DNA of 64,000 nt, from the NCBI GenBank assembly GCA_040255525.1, contig JBDZVD010000019.1:12144-76143 (forward strand), in the 5' to 3' direction. Origin of the DNA: Rugosimonospora sp040255525. Lineage in GTDB: Bacteria; Actinomycetota; Actinomycetes; Mycobacteriales; Micromonosporaceae. Numbering within the stretch: the stretch's first letter is position 1; every line of letters begins with the position of its first letter. The position numbers and the translations under genes are program-made. This document shows positions 28,025 through 37,040 of the stretch, in pieces. The notes under the pieces are model-generated. The model was not told the origin of the DNA and made no database searches. It saw only the letters and a program-made list of their open reading frames with translations.

Positions 28025-28810
28025 TCACGGGGCCAGCCGCGCGTTGCACGCGGCGACCAGGGCGTGGCGGCAGGCGGTGCGCAGCGGCCTGAGCGCCTCG
28101 TCGCGCCGGGTCGCCTCGTACCCGGTGACCGCCCCGCCGGGGGCGGCCTGCCCGGCCAGCGTCAGCACCTGATCCAGCACGCTGGCCCGGGCGTACAGCC
28201 GGCGGGAACGGGCGTCGTAGCCGGGCGGCAGGTCGCCGGCGAAGTCCGGCCGGCGCAGCGTGGCCAGCGCACCGGCCAGTTCGGGGCGCCACTGGGCAAC
28301 GTCGAGCCGGGTCAACTGCCCGGTCGCCTCGATGATCGCGGTGGTCAGGTCGGCCTCGGCCTCGGCCGGGCCGGGCTCGTACCCGCGCGCCGGCACCTCG
28401 GCCAGCGGGTACATCCGCCACAGCACCGTCTCGAACGTGTCCCCGGAGCCGGACGTGTGGCGCCGCACCTCCGGGACCAGCCCGTGGCGCCCGGCGACCA
28501 CACCCTCCTCGGCCAGCAGCGCGGCGCCGGTGAACGGACCCGGACCGGGCAGCCCGCGCGGGTCGCCGGCGGCCGGCAGCACCAGCCGGATGTCGTCCGG
28601 GCTCAACTTGGCGAACACGCTCAGCACGCTCGCCAGCGGCACATCCGTCCAGGTGTCCGGCGCGTCGGCGACCAGGTGCTCCTCGCCACCGGCGATCTCG
28701 CCGGCCACCTCGTCGTACGGCGACAGTCCGGCGCGCCAGGAGCGAACCCAGGTCACGAAACGGGTCGAGCGGCGCACAGTCAGCGTTGCCGCACCTGTTG
28801 CGGGGGACAT
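28025..28810 (-). CDS. Conserved actinobacterial protein of unknown function
   Basis: 261 residues from ATG 28810. Starts MSPATGAATLTVRRSTRFVT; contains VRLVLPAAGDPRGLPGPGPF-like turns (residues about 80-100) and a helical C-terminal half with two Cys. Similar proteins occur next to or near DUF3097 genes in other actinomycetes as I recall, but no function is known to me. It is divergent from the DUF3097 gene across 205 bp. No signal peptide or membrane segment. Confidence 0.82.
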   Translation of the reverse strand: MSPATGAATLTVRRSTRFVTWVRSWRAGLSPYDEVAGEIAGGEEHLVADAPDTWTDVPLASVLSVFAKLSPDDIRLVLPAAGDPRGLPGPGPFTGAALLAEEGVVAGRHGLVPEVRRHTSGSGDTFETVLWRMYPLAEVPARGYEPGPAEAEADLTTAIIEATGQLTRLDVAQWRPELAGALATLRRPDFAGDLPPGYDARSRRLYARASVLDQVLTLAGQAAPGGAVTGYEATRRDEALRPLRTACRHALVAACNARLAP

Positions 28811-29015
28811 GCAGGCAAGGGTACGTGGCGCGCCCGGTCGATGTCTCGTCGTGGACTGCCCGGCGCGAACTAAACCCCTTTTCGCGCGAGGATTTCTGCC
28901 CGGAGCGGTGGAAAAACGCGTGGCGGGGGCGGAATTGCGGACGGCGGGCCCGGCGCGGCCCGCTTCCCCGCGCCGGTCCACCGCGCCGCGAGCACGAGCG
29001 ACTAGCGTCAGGGCC

Positions 29016-29822
29016 ATGTATGGGGAGGACGTTCTCAAGGGGGACTGGCGGCGCAGGCGCACGGTCCCGGAGGTCGACGCGGAGCCCGATCTGGTCGTGG
29101 AGGACGCCGAGTCCGGCTTCTGCGGCGCGGTGGTCGGGTTCGAGTCCGGTGCCGTGGTGCTGGAGGACCGGTTCGGCAAGCGGCGCAACTTCCCCCTGCT
29201 GCCGGCCGCGTTCCTGCTCGACGGGCAGGCGGTGACGCTGCGCCGGCCGGCCGTCCGGCCGGCGCCGGCCCAGCGCCGGATCACCGCCAGCGGCTCGATC
29301 GCGGTCGCCGGGGCGGCGGCCCGGGTCGCGCGGGCCAGCCGGATCTGGGTCGAGGGCATCCACGACGCCGCGCTGGTCGAACGGATCTGGGGCGACGACC
29401 TGCGCGTCGAGGGCGTGGTCGTGGAGCCGCTGTCCGGCGTCGACGAGTTGGCCGCCGCGGTGGGCGACTTCCGCCCCGGACCGGCACGGCGGCTGGGCGT
29501 CCTGGTCGACCACCTGGTCGAGGGCTCGAAGGAGAGCCGCATCGTCGCGTCGGTCACCTCCCCGCACGTCCTGGTCACCGGGCACCCGTACGTGGACGTC
29601 TGGCAGGCGGTCAAGCCGGAGCGCCTGGGCATCCGGGCGTGGCCGGTGGTACCGCCGGGGCGGCCGTGGAAGGAGGGCGTCTGTGCGGCGCTCGGGGTGG
29701 CCGAGCCGGCGGACATGTGGCGCAGGATCCTGTCGACGGTACGCGGGTACCACGACGTCGAGACGCCGCTGATCAACTCGATGGAGCGGCTGATCGACTT
29801 CGTGACGGAGCCCGCGGAGTAG
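29016..29822 (+). CDS. DUF3097 protein
   Basis: 268 residues, ATG 29016 (MYGEDVLKGDWRRRR). The hallmark segments of DUF3097 are present: VVEDAESGFCGAVVGFE, WVEGIHDAALVERIWGDDLR and VDHLVEGSKESRI, ending in a long helix. The domain has a Toprim-like feel in the acidic EGxxDAALVE stretch, which suggests a nucleic-acid role, but this is inference only. Full length for the family. Confidence 0.93.
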   Translation: MYGEDVLKGDWRRRRTVPEVDAEPDLVVEDAESGFCGAVVGFESGAVVLEDRFGKRRNFPLLPAAFLLDGQAVTLRRPAVRPAPAQRRITASGSIAVAGAAARVARASRIWVEGIHDAALVERIWGDDLRVEGVVVEPLSGVDELAAAVGDFRPGPARRLGVLVDHLVEGSKESRIVASVTSPHVLVTGHPYVDVWQAVKPERLGIRAWPVVPPGRPWKEGVCAALGVAEPADMWRRILSTVRGYHDVETPLINSMERLIDFVTEPAE

Positions 29823-29870
29823 CCGCCGGCCGAGCGGCCCCGGGCCGGTGCGCGGGAGACCGGACGGGTG

Positions 29871-31184
29871 CTACAACGCCGACCACGGGTCGCGGGTGAA
29901 CAGGAACGTCGCGATGTCCAGCGCGGCGACCGAACCGGTACCGCTGCGGCGCACCACCATCACCTCGCCGTCGTTGCTGCCCGACCGGCAGCGCCAGCGG
30001 TCCACGCCCTCCTGGGTGAACCGCCACGGCGTGGCGTCCGGCGACGCGAGCGACGAGATCACCAGCTGGCGTCCGGCGGCATCCCAGGCGGCCGAGTACT
30101 CCCTGCCCATCCACCACCAGCGCCCGGTCAGCACCTCGATGTCCGGTGGGGGAGCGGCGCCCGGCCGCCACGGCGAAACCCGGGCCGGCGCCCCGTCCAC
30201 GACGGCGTCCAGCAGGTCCAGGCCGAGCGTGTCGATGCTGGTGTGGTGCAGCGTGTACGCGTTGGTGAACGCGACCACCCCGGTACGGCTGGGCCGGTGC
30301 ACCGCGACCACCGCCAGGTACCCGGGCATCGAGCCGGTGTGGCCGGCGTACACCCGCTCCCCGCGCCGCCACAGCCGCAGCCCCAGCCCGTACCCGCTGG
30401 TCCAGGTGTCCACGTCGTCGATGACCGTCGGCGCGCACATCTGGGCCACGCTGGCCGGGGACAGCACCGACGGCGCCGGGTCGGCCAGGAACGCCGCCCA
30501 GGTGCCCAGGTCCGCCACCGTCGACCACAGCTGCCCGGCCGGCGCCATCGCGCCCGCGTCGTGCCGCGGCTCCTCGCGCAGGGTCCCGTGCCAGGGGTGC
30601 ACCACGTACCCGCGGGCGAACGGCTCGGTCGCGTGGTACGTGGTGCGGGTCATCCCCAGCGGTTCGAGCAACCGCTTGGTGACCTGGGCACGCCAGGACT
30701 GGCCGGCGATCCGTTCCACGAGCGCGCCGAGCACCCCGTACGCCAGGTTCGAGTAGTGGTACCGGTGGTGCGGCGGGTACGCCACCTTCTCCGCGGAGAG
30801 CCCGGCCAGCAGCGCGTCGGCGTCCATCCCGGCCGAGCGCTCCCACCACTGGCCGTCCGGCTCGCGCTGCAGCCCGCCGACGTGGCCGAGCAGTTGGCGC
30901 AGGGTGGTGGTCAACCGGGTGTCCGGCAGGTGGTGCCGCAGCGGGTCGTCGAGGTCCAACCGGCCCTCGTCGCGCAGTTGGAGGATGAGCGCGGCGGTCA
31001 GCGACTTGCTGATCGAACCGATGCGGTACTGCATGTCCGGTTCCGGCCTGGGTACCTCGCCCGCGGCGCAGGTGTGCGCGAGTGTCCCGTCCCGTACCAC
31101 TCCGGCGATGAGCGAAGGCACCCGGCCTTCGGCCTGCGCCGACGCGACGATGTCGTCAACCCGGCGGGCGGTGTCGGACAGCAT
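29871..31184 (-). CDS. Serine hydrolase of the beta-lactamase / D-Ala-D-Ala peptidase family
   Basis: 437 residues; ATG 31184 with AAGGAG (31189-31194). The class C signature is SISK (SxxK), YHYSN (YxN) and GHTGSMPG (third motif, HTG in place of KTG). No signal peptide is seen, so this is a cytosolic esterase/peptidase type and not a secreted beta-lactamase. The last 110 residues form a separate beta-rich domain seen in EstB-like serine hydrolases. Confidence 0.93.
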   Translation of the reverse strand: MLSDTARRVDDIVASAQAEGRVPSLIAGVVRDGTLAHTCAAGEVPRPEPDMQYRIGSISKSLTAALILQLRDEGRLDLDDPLRHHLPDTRLTTTLRQLLGHVGGLQREPDGQWWERSAGMDADALLAGLSAEKVAYPPHHRYHYSNLAYGVLGALVERIAGQSWRAQVTKRLLEPLGMTRTTYHATEPFARGYVVHPWHGTLREEPRHDAGAMAPAGQLWSTVADLGTWAAFLADPAPSVLSPASVAQMCAPTVIDDVDTWTSGYGLGLRLWRRGERVYAGHTGSMPGYLAVVAVHRPSRTGVVAFTNAYTLHHTSIDTLGLDLLDAVVDGAPARVSPWRPGAAPPPDIEVLTGRWWWMGREYSAAWDAAGRQLVISSLASPDATPWRFTQEGVDRWRCRSGSNDGEVMVVRRSGTGSVAALDIATFLFTRDPWSAL

Positions 31185-31351
31185 GGGTCTCCTTCCCCGT
31201 GGTTGACCGATCTTTCCCGAGGCTGGCGGAAACCTTATCCCGGCGGCCGTTCACGCGCTCGGCCAGACACGGGCGCTGGCGCGTCCCGTCGAACGGTGCC
31301 CCGGCCGAACTGGCAATCGCCAGTCGTGCGTTGGCGTGCCACGATCGAGGT

Positions 31352-31777
31352 GTGGCCTGGTTGTGGCTCATCCTGGGAGTGGCGCTGGCGATCGCGGAGG
31401 TCTTCAGCACCACCTTCGTGCTGGTGATGTTCGCCGCCGGCGCGTTCGCCGCCGCGGGTGCGGCGGCGGTCGGCCTGCCGTGGTATGTGCAGGTCCTGTC
31501 GTTCGCGGCCGTCTCGGCGGCCGCGCTGGCGCTGGTACGCCCGGCCATCCAGCGACACCTGCACTGGGATGCCGAGGAAGCGGCGATGGGGCTGGCCGCG
31601 ATCGAGGGATCGCTGGGCCTGGTGCTGGAAACCGTCGATCTGGATCACGGATTGATCAAGATTGAGGGCGAGATGTGGAGTGCTCGTCCGTACGATGCCA
31701 CCCAGGTGATCGAGAAGGGTGAGCGGGTGCGGGTCATAGAGATCAAGGGCGCGACCGCCCTTGTCTGGAGGGAGTAG
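31352..31777 (+). CDS. NfeD-like membrane protein
   Basis: 141 residues, GTG 31352. Two or three N-terminal transmembrane helices (WLWLILGVALAIAEVF, then VLVMFAAGAFAAAG and VQVLSFAAVSAAALAL) and a C-terminal OB fold (EGSLGLVLETVDLDHG...VRVIEIKGATALVW). NfeD proteins pair with SPFH/stomatin proteins; the SPFH gene begins two bases after this stop, so the pair is co-translated. Short NfeD1b type without the serine protease domain. Confidence 0.93.
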   Translation: MAWLWLILGVALAIAEVFSTTFVLVMFAAGAFAAAGAAAVGLPWYVQVLSFAAVSAAALALVRPAIQRHLHWDAEEAAMGLAAIEGSLGLVLETVDLDHGLIKIEGEMWSARPYDATQVIEKGERVRVIEIKGATALVWRE

Positions 31778-31779
31778 CG

Positions 31780-32859
31780 GTGGGAGGCTTCGAAGTCTTT
31801 TTGGTCGTGGTCGCCGTCCTGGTCGTGTTGTGGGTGGTCGTCACGATCGCGCGGTCGGTGCGGATCGTTCCACAGCAGCGGATGGATATCGTCGAGCGGC
31901 TGGGCCGGTATCGCCGGACGCTCAAGCCGGGCATGAACCTGCTGATCCCGTTCGTGGACAAGGTGCGCGAGAAGGTCGACATGCGCGAGGCGGTGCAGAG
32001 CTTCCCGCCGCAGCCGGTCATCACGTCCGACAACCTGGTCGTGTCCATCGACACCGTGCTGTACTACCGGGTCGTCGACCCGGTACGCGCGACCTACGAG
32101 ATCGCCAGCTTCCTGCAGGCGATCGAGCAGCTGACCGTCACGACGCTGCGCAACGTCATCGGCTCGATGGACCTGGAGCGGGCGCTGACCAGCCGGGACG
32201 AGATCAACCAGCACCTGTCCAGCGTGCTGGACGAGACCACCGGCCGGTGGGGCATCAAGGTGACCCGGGTGGAGATCAAGGCGATCGAGCCGCCGCCGTC
32301 GATCCGCGACTCGATGGAGAAGCAGATGCGCGCCGAGCGGGACCGCCGCGCCGCGATCCTCAACGCCGAGGGGGTCAAGCAGTCGCAGATCCTGACCGCC
32401 GACGGTGAGCGGCAGGCCGCCGTACTGCGCGCGCAGGGTGAGCGGGAGGCGCGCATCCTGTCCGCCGAGGGCCAGGCGAAGGCGATCCAGACCGTGTTCA
32501 ACGCGGTGCACACCTCCAACCCGGACGCGAAGGTGCTGGCCTACCAGTACCTGCAGGCGCTGCCGCAGATCGCGGCCGGGCAGTCGAACAAGGTCTGGAT
32601 CGTGCCGGCCGAGCTGACCAAGGCGCTGGAGGGCATCGGCGGCGCGCTGGGCAACCTGGTCCAGGACACCGGCGGGCCGACGACCACCGACACGAACCTG
32701 CCCGAGGCCGACCCGTCCGTGCTGGACCAGGCGCTGGCCGAGGCGCAGGCGGCGGCCGCGGAGACCGAGCAGGAGGCGGTACGGGGGCTGCCGGCCCCAC
32801 GGGAGTTGACCGCGCACGATGTCCTGGGCGACGAGCCCCCGCAGCGCGAGCACGCCTGA
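31780..32859 (+). CDS. SPFH/stomatin-family protein
   Basis: 359 residues from GTG 31780, with GGAGGGAG ending five bases before. One N-terminal membrane span (EVFLVVVAVLVVLWVVVTI) leads into the SPFH domain (IVPQQRMDIVERLGRYRRTL) and then a long Glu/Arg/Ala coiled coil (MRAERDRRAAILNAEG...AQGEREARILSAEGQ). The C-terminus is acidic. Forms large membrane assemblies; works with NfeD encoded just upstream. Confidence 0.95.
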   Translation: MGGFEVFLVVVAVLVVLWVVVTIARSVRIVPQQRMDIVERLGRYRRTLKPGMNLLIPFVDKVREKVDMREAVQSFPPQPVITSDNLVVSIDTVLYYRVVDPVRATYEIASFLQAIEQLTVTTLRNVIGSMDLERALTSRDEINQHLSSVLDETTGRWGIKVTRVEIKAIEPPPSIRDSMEKQMRAERDRRAAILNAEGVKQSQILTADGERQAAVLRAQGEREARILSAEGQAKAIQTVFNAVHTSNPDAKVLAYQYLQALPQIAAGQSNKVWIVPAELTKALEGIGGALGNLVQDTGGPTTTDTNLPEADPSVLDQALAEAQAAAAETEQEAVRGLPAPRELTAHDVLGDEPPQREHA

Positions 32860-32939
32860 CCCGGATCCGGTCGCGGCCCCGGCGCCTGCGCGGGCCGGGG
32901 CCCGGTCATGCCGGCCCGTGCGCCGCGCGAGGTGCCGTC

Positions 32940-33181
32940 GGCCTGCCCGGCCGCTTCCGGCCTGCCCGGCCGCTTCCGGCCTGCCCGGCCGCTNNNNNNN
33001 NNNNNNNNNNNNNNNNNNNNNNNNNNNNNNNNNNNNNNNNNNNNNNNNNNNNNNNNNNNNNNNNNNNNNNNNNNNNNNNNNNNNNNNNNNNNNGCCTGCC
33101 CGGCCGCTTCCGGCCTGCCCGGCCGCTTCCGGCCTGCCCGGCCGCTTCCGGCCTGCCCGGCCGCTTCTGGCCTGCCCGGCC
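32940..33181. repeat. 19-bp tandem array interrupted by the sequence gap
   Basis: Unit GGCCTGCCCGGCCGCTTCC. Two full and one partial copy lie at 32940-32993, and about five copies (the fourth with a T change, the last truncated) at 33094-33181. Each unit contains the small inverted repeat GGCC-TGCCC-GGCC. Since 19 is not a multiple of three, the array is not coding. The surrounding 390 bp between the SPFH and methyltransferase genes hold nothing else. Confidence 0.95.
32994..33093. other. Assembly gap of 100 N
   Basis: Exactly 100 N, the conventional filler for a gap of unknown size. Both flanks are in the same 19-bp repeat, so the missing sequence is almost surely more copies; its true length is not known. 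Confidence 0.97.
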
Positions 33182-33246
33182 GGGGCATGCCCGGAACGCG
33201 GCGGGGCGGGCGGGGCCCGGGGCCGGCGGCGGGTCAGAATGGCCAC

Positions 33247-34080
33247 GTGTCACCCACCGTCACCACGATCACCGATCCGGACGACGAGCGCGTCGCCGAC
33301 TATCGGGCGCTGACCGACGTCGAGCTGCGCACCCGGTGGGAGCCTCCCAACGGGCTGTTCATCGCCGAGGGCGAGCTGGTGCTGCGCCGGGCGCTGCGGG
33401 CCGGGTACCGGCTGCGCTCCGTGCTGGTGGACGCCAAGCGGGTGGCCGAGGTGACCGACGCCGTCGGCGAGGCGGGCGGCGCCGGGGAGGCCCCGTTCTA
33501 CGCGGGTACCCAGGACGTGCTGGAGAAGGCGACCGGCTTCCACGTGCACCGGGGGGTACTGGCCTCGTTCCACCGCCGGCCGCCCGCCTCCTTTGCGGAC
33601 GTGCTGGCGACCGCGAACCGGGTGGCGATCCTCGAAGACGTCAACAACCACACCAACGTCGGGGCCATCTTCCGGGGCGCGGCCGCGCTGGGCATCGACG
33701 CGGTACTGCTGTCGCCCTCGTGTGCCGATCCGCTGTACCGGCGCAGCGTACGGGTGAGCATGGGTGAGGTCTTCGCCGTGCCGTACGCGCGGCTCGAACC
33801 GTGGCCCGCGGGGCTGGACACGGTACGCCGGGCGGGATTCTCGGTCCTCGCCCTGACACCGGCGCCGGACGCTCTGCCCATCCAGCGGCTGCCCGACCGG
33901 CACCGCCGCCGCCCGGCGCTGCTGCTGGGCGCCGAGGGCGCCGGGCTGTCCCGGTGGGCGCAGGACGCCAGCGACGCTCGGGTGGTGATCCCGATGCACC
34001 GGGGCGTGGACTCGCTCAACGTGGCCGCCGCGGCGGCGGTCGCGTTCTGGGAGCTGTGCCGGGACGCGGGGGACCGCTGA
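33247..34080 (+). CDS. TrmH/SpoU-family RNA methyltransferase
   Basis: 277 residues, GTG 33247. The N-terminal substrate-binding part includes NGLFIAEGELVLRRAL; the SPOUT core has motif 1 NNHTNVGAIFRGAAALGID, motif 2 LLLGAEGAGLS and motif 3 IPMHRGVDSLNVAAAAAVA, with the catalytic Arg in FRGAAA. It should 2'-O-methylate a tRNA or rRNA ribose. The pucR start is two bases after its stop. Confidence 0.95.
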   Translation: MSPTVTTITDPDDERVADYRALTDVELRTRWEPPNGLFIAEGELVLRRALRAGYRLRSVLVDAKRVAEVTDAVGEAGGAGEAPFYAGTQDVLEKATGFHVHRGVLASFHRRPPASFADVLATANRVAILEDVNNHTNVGAIFRGAAALGIDAVLLSPSCADPLYRRSVRVSMGEVFAVPYARLEPWPAGLDTVRRAGFSVLALTPAPDALPIQRLPDRHRRRPALLLGAEGAGLSRWAQDASDARVVIPMHRGVDSLNVAAAAAVAFWELCRDAGDR

Positions 34081-34081
34081 G

Positions 34082-35767
34082 GTGTTCCCCACCGTACGGG
34101 AGGTGCTCGCGCTCGACTCGTTCCGGCGGGGGGCGCCGCGGGTGGTGGCGGGCGCCGAGGCGCTGGACTGCCCGGTGCGGTGGGTGCACTCCGCCGAGGT
34201 ACCCGACATCGCCAGCCTGCTGCGCGGCGGCGAGCTGGTACTCACCACGGGCATCGGACTGCCCGCCCAGGACGCCGGGCTGCGCCGGTTCATCGCGGAG
34301 CTGGCCGAGGTGGGCTGTGCCGGACTCGTGGTCGAGCTGGGGCGCCGCTACATCGACGGGGTACCGCGCAGCATGGTCGTGGCCGCGCAGCGGCACGGGC
34401 TGCCGCTGGTGGAGCTGCGCCGGGCCACCCCGTTCATCCAGATCACCGAGGCGGTGCACGCACGGGTCCTGGACGCGCAGTTGGATGAGCTGCGTGCCGC
34501 CGAGGAGATCCACCAGCGGTTCACCGAGCTGTCCATGGAGGGCGCCGAGCCGGCCGAGGTCGTGGCGCAGGTGGCGGAGCTGGCCGGCTGCCCGGTGGTG
34601 CTGGAGAACCTGAGCCGGCAGGTGCTGGCCTACGACGCGGCCGGCGACCGGGCCGACCTGCTGCTCGACGGCTGGGAGCAGCATTCCCGGCAAATCAATG
34701 CCAGCGGCCGTACCGGGTACGACCCGGACGCCGGTTGGCTGGTCACCACGGTCGGCGCGCGGGCGCAGGACTGGGGCCGGCTGCTGCTGCGCTGGCCCGC
34801 GTCGGGAACCCCGGTGGCCTCCGGCCAGCGGCCGCCGACCCGGCTGACGATCCTGGTCGAGCGGGCCGCCTCCACCCTCGCCCTGGGCCGGCTGATCGAC
34901 CGGGACGCGGAAGGGCTGGAGCGGCAGACCCACCGGACGGTGCTGACCGCGCTCCTGGACGGTACCCGCCCGGTCGAGGAGGTGACCGTGCGCGCCAAGG
35001 CACTCGGCGTACCGCTGGAGCGTCGGCGCCTGGTCGGCGTCGCGGTACGCCAGCGCAGCCAGCCGCCACCGCCCGGTGACGGCGGGCCGCCGGCACTGCC
35101 CCGGCAGCGCGACCTGGCTGAGGCGGTGACCGTCGCGCTGCGCGAGGCGAAGCTGCCGGGGCTGGTCGGCCCGCTCGACGACCGGTCGGTCGGCGCACTG
35201 GTGACGATGAATCCGGGTGCCGACGAGGACGGCGCGCTGGGCGCGTTCGCCGCCGCGCTGCGCCGGAGCCGGGACGGCCTGATCGTCGCGGCGGGCTCCG
35301 GCGTCGACGCCCCCCGCGACGCGCGCCGGTCGCTGACCGAGGCGCGGCAGGTCGCGTACGCGGCCCGGCACGACACCCGGCCGCTACCGGTGTTCCGCCC
35401 GCCGCACGTCGGCCTCGTCGGGCTGCTCCAGCTGCTGCGCGATGAGCCCCGGCTGCAGACGTTCGTCGAGCGGGAGTTGGGTGCGTTGCTGGCGCACGAC
35501 GCCGGGCATCCGAAGGACCCGCTGCTCGGCTCGCTGCGCGCGTACCTGGACAGCGGGCGCAACAAGTCGGCGGCGGCGGGCGCCGCGCACCTGTCCAGGC
35601 CGGCGCTGTACGAGCGGCTGGCCCGCATCGAGCGGATCCTCGACGCGGACCTGGACTCGGTGGACGCGTGCCTGTCGCTGCACGTGGCGCTGTTGGCGCT
35701 GGACGCGATCCGGGACGGCGACGCCTTCCCGGCACGCGAACGCGGACGCGACGCGGGCCGGTGGTAG
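34082..35767 (+). CDS. PucR-family transcriptional regulator
   Basis: 561 residues from GTG 34082. The N-terminal PucR domain (about 5-125, with VRWVHSAEVPDIASLLRGGE) is followed by a GAF-like middle and the C-terminal helix-turn-helix of HTH_30 type (SLRAYLDSGRNKSAAAGAAH...RPALYERLARIERIL). These regulators control purine, GABA or other nitrogen catabolism genes; the target here is not evident because the upstream gene is an RNA methyltransferase. A perfect 14-bp stem terminator follows at 35828. Confidence 0.95.
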   Translation: MFPTVREVLALDSFRRGAPRVVAGAEALDCPVRWVHSAEVPDIASLLRGGELVLTTGIGLPAQDAGLRRFIAELAEVGCAGLVVELGRRYIDGVPRSMVVAAQRHGLPLVELRRATPFIQITEAVHARVLDAQLDELRAAEEIHQRFTELSMEGAEPAEVVAQVAELAGCPVVLENLSRQVLAYDAAGDRADLLLDGWEQHSRQINASGRTGYDPDAGWLVTTVGARAQDWGRLLLRWPASGTPVASGQRPPTRLTILVERAASTLALGRLIDRDAEGLERQTHRTVLTALLDGTRPVEEVTVRAKALGVPLERRRLVGVAVRQRSQPPPPGDGGPPALPRQRDLAEAVTVALREAKLPGLVGPLDDRSVGALVTMNPGADEDGALGAFAAALRRSRDGLIVAAGSGVDAPRDARRSLTEARQVAYAARHDTRPLPVFRPPHVGLVGLLQLLRDEPRLQTFVERELGALLAHDAGHPKDPLLGSLRAYLDSGRNKSAAAGAAHLSRPALYERLARIERILDADLDSVDACLSLHVALLALDAIRDGDAFPARERGRDAGRW

Positions 35768-35827
35768 CCGGAGCCGGCGGGAGCGGGCGGTGGCCGGACC
35801 CGGAAGCGGGCGGTGGCCGGGTATGAC

Positions 35828-35860
35828 GGAAGCCGCGCCCGTCGGGCGGGCGCGGCTTCC
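35828..35860. terminator. Bidirectional terminator
   Basis: GGAAGCCGCGCCCG (35828-35841) with CGGGCGCGGCTTCC (35847-35860), 5-nt loop, between the convergent pucR and lysozyme-like genes. Confidence 0.9.
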
Positions 35861-35876
35861 ACCGGCAGGGGCGCGG

Positions 35877-36629
35877 TCAGCGGCCGTCGGCGCCGTGTCC
35901 CGCGTGGTAATACCCCTGGACCAGATCGGCCGCCTGCTGCTCCCACTGGGCGTAGGCCCCACCGAACGCGGAGACCTGGACGTCCTGGGCGGCGTCCGTC
36001 AGCGGCAGCTTCTGCCAGTCGGGTACCTGCCGCAGGGCGTTGAGGAACGCGCTGGACGCGTACCGCGGATCGGTCAACTGCTGGGGCGTGCCCCAGCCCG
36101 ACGACGGCCGCTGCTGGAACAGGCCCAGCGAGTCGTGGTCGTTGTTCGCGCCGAGGTTGCCGAGGTTCTCCAGCTTGCTCTCCTGCAGCGAGGTGGCCAC
36201 AGCGATCACCGCGGCGCGCGGCGGCAGGTGCTTGGCGTTGGCGGTGGCCACGATGGTGTTCGCGTTGTCGATCTGGGCCTTGTTCAGGCTGATCATCGAC
36301 TGGGTCGACGGATCCGGCGCACCGTTCGGCATGAGCTGGGCCGGGGCCGGCTGGCCGCCGGGCGATTCGCCGGTCACCGCGTTGGCCGCGGCCGTGGCCG
36401 GGCTGGTGCCGGACGGCGTGGCGTCCGTAGTCGCCGCGACTCCGGTCAGCGGACCGGCGGCCAGGCCGGCGACCAGGGCGACGGACGCGGCCGCCCGCTT
36501 CGGGTTCTTCGCGAAGCGCGGCAGCAGGTGCCCGACCCGGGGACGGCTCGCGGCGATTGCCACGGCGGCACGCTTCGAGCTTGTGGCGAAGTCAGGCAGC
36601 AGGTGTTGGATGCGGAGGTTATTCAGCAC
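35877..36629 (-). CDS. Secreted lysozyme-like (transglycosylase-type) protein
   Basis: 250 residues. GTG 36629 is preferred because AAAGGAAAA (36636-36644) is well spaced; ATG 36683 would lack a site. A long basic lead contains two copies of the pattern HLLPxFAxxxKRAA, the second running into a hydrophobic core VALVAGLAAGPLTGVAA, so it should be exported. After a Pro/Thr linker, the C-terminal domain has the putative catalytic Glu in VATSLQESKLENL and the signature DSLGLFQQRPSSGWGT. Such domains occur in actinomycete cell-wall hydrolases. Expected to act on peptidoglycan outside the cell. Confidence 0.82.
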   Translation of the reverse strand: MLNNLRIQHLLPDFATSSKRAAVAIAASRPRVGHLLPRFAKNPKRAAASVALVAGLAAGPLTGVAATTDATPSGTSPATAAANAVTGESPGGQPAPAQLMPNGAPDPSTQSMISLNKAQIDNANTIVATANAKHLPPRAAVIAVATSLQESKLENLGNLGANNDHDSLGLFQQRPSSGWGTPQQLTDPRYASSAFLNALRQVPDWQKLPLTDAAQDVQVSAFGGAYAQWEQQAADLVQGYYHAGHGADGR

Positions 36630-36921
36630 TTGCGCTTTTCCTTTCTTGGCCGTGGACAGTTTCCAACGGCGGCGGGTCGCCAATCATTCCGGGCTCTGAG
36701 CTGCGCGTATGCGGATTCCGATCGCGGGCATTCGGAACAGCTGGCGCATGCGGAATGAGTTGCCCGATGGTGCGCGAGGTGCGATTTCCGGTTCGACCTG
36801 AACGGTTTCGGACGGCACGACACATATTCGTTAGAAGCAATAGGAGAACAACGTCCATCGTGCGCGCCGAACTCGGCGACGCGCACACGGCCGTCTCAGG
36901 CGAGTACCGGATAGAGGTCGG
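36630..36921. other. Upstream region of the lysozyme-like gene
   Basis: About 290 bp of somewhat lower GC than the surroundings, with an AT-rich patch (36820-36845) that may hold the promoter. I compared it by eye with the c-di-AMP (ydaO) riboswitch that often precedes such hydrolases and see no match. No gene found. Confidence 0.4.
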
Positions 36922-37020
36922 TCAGGTCGCCGGCCAGTGCGTCTTGACCGCGCGGGACACGTCGTCCACCAGGACCTCGTGCCGGCCCTCCGCGAGTGCG
37001 CCCACTGGCGAGAAGTAAAC
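36922..37020 (-). pseudogene. C-terminal remnant of an SDR oxidoreductase
   Basis: Minus-strand frame ending at TGA 36922-36924 reads PVGALAEGRHEVLVDDVSRA then VKTHWPAT. The ALxxGxxEVLxDDxSRxVK ending is typical of a common actinobacterial SDR that is usually divergent from a TetR gene. Everything upstream of about 31 codons is missing, and a TetR remnant lies next to it. Confidence 0.6.
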
Positions 37021-37040
37021 CGGTCGGTACCGTGGGAGCC

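Noticed and set aside
32908..33313. Open reading frames running through the N gap
   Set aside because: They consist of repeat translation and X residues; a 19-bp unit cannot keep a coding frame.
36641..36900. c-di-AMP (ydaO) riboswitch upstream of the lysozyme-like gene
   Set aside because: Such riboswitches are common in front of actinomycete cell-wall hydrolases, but I could not find the conserved motif in this leader.
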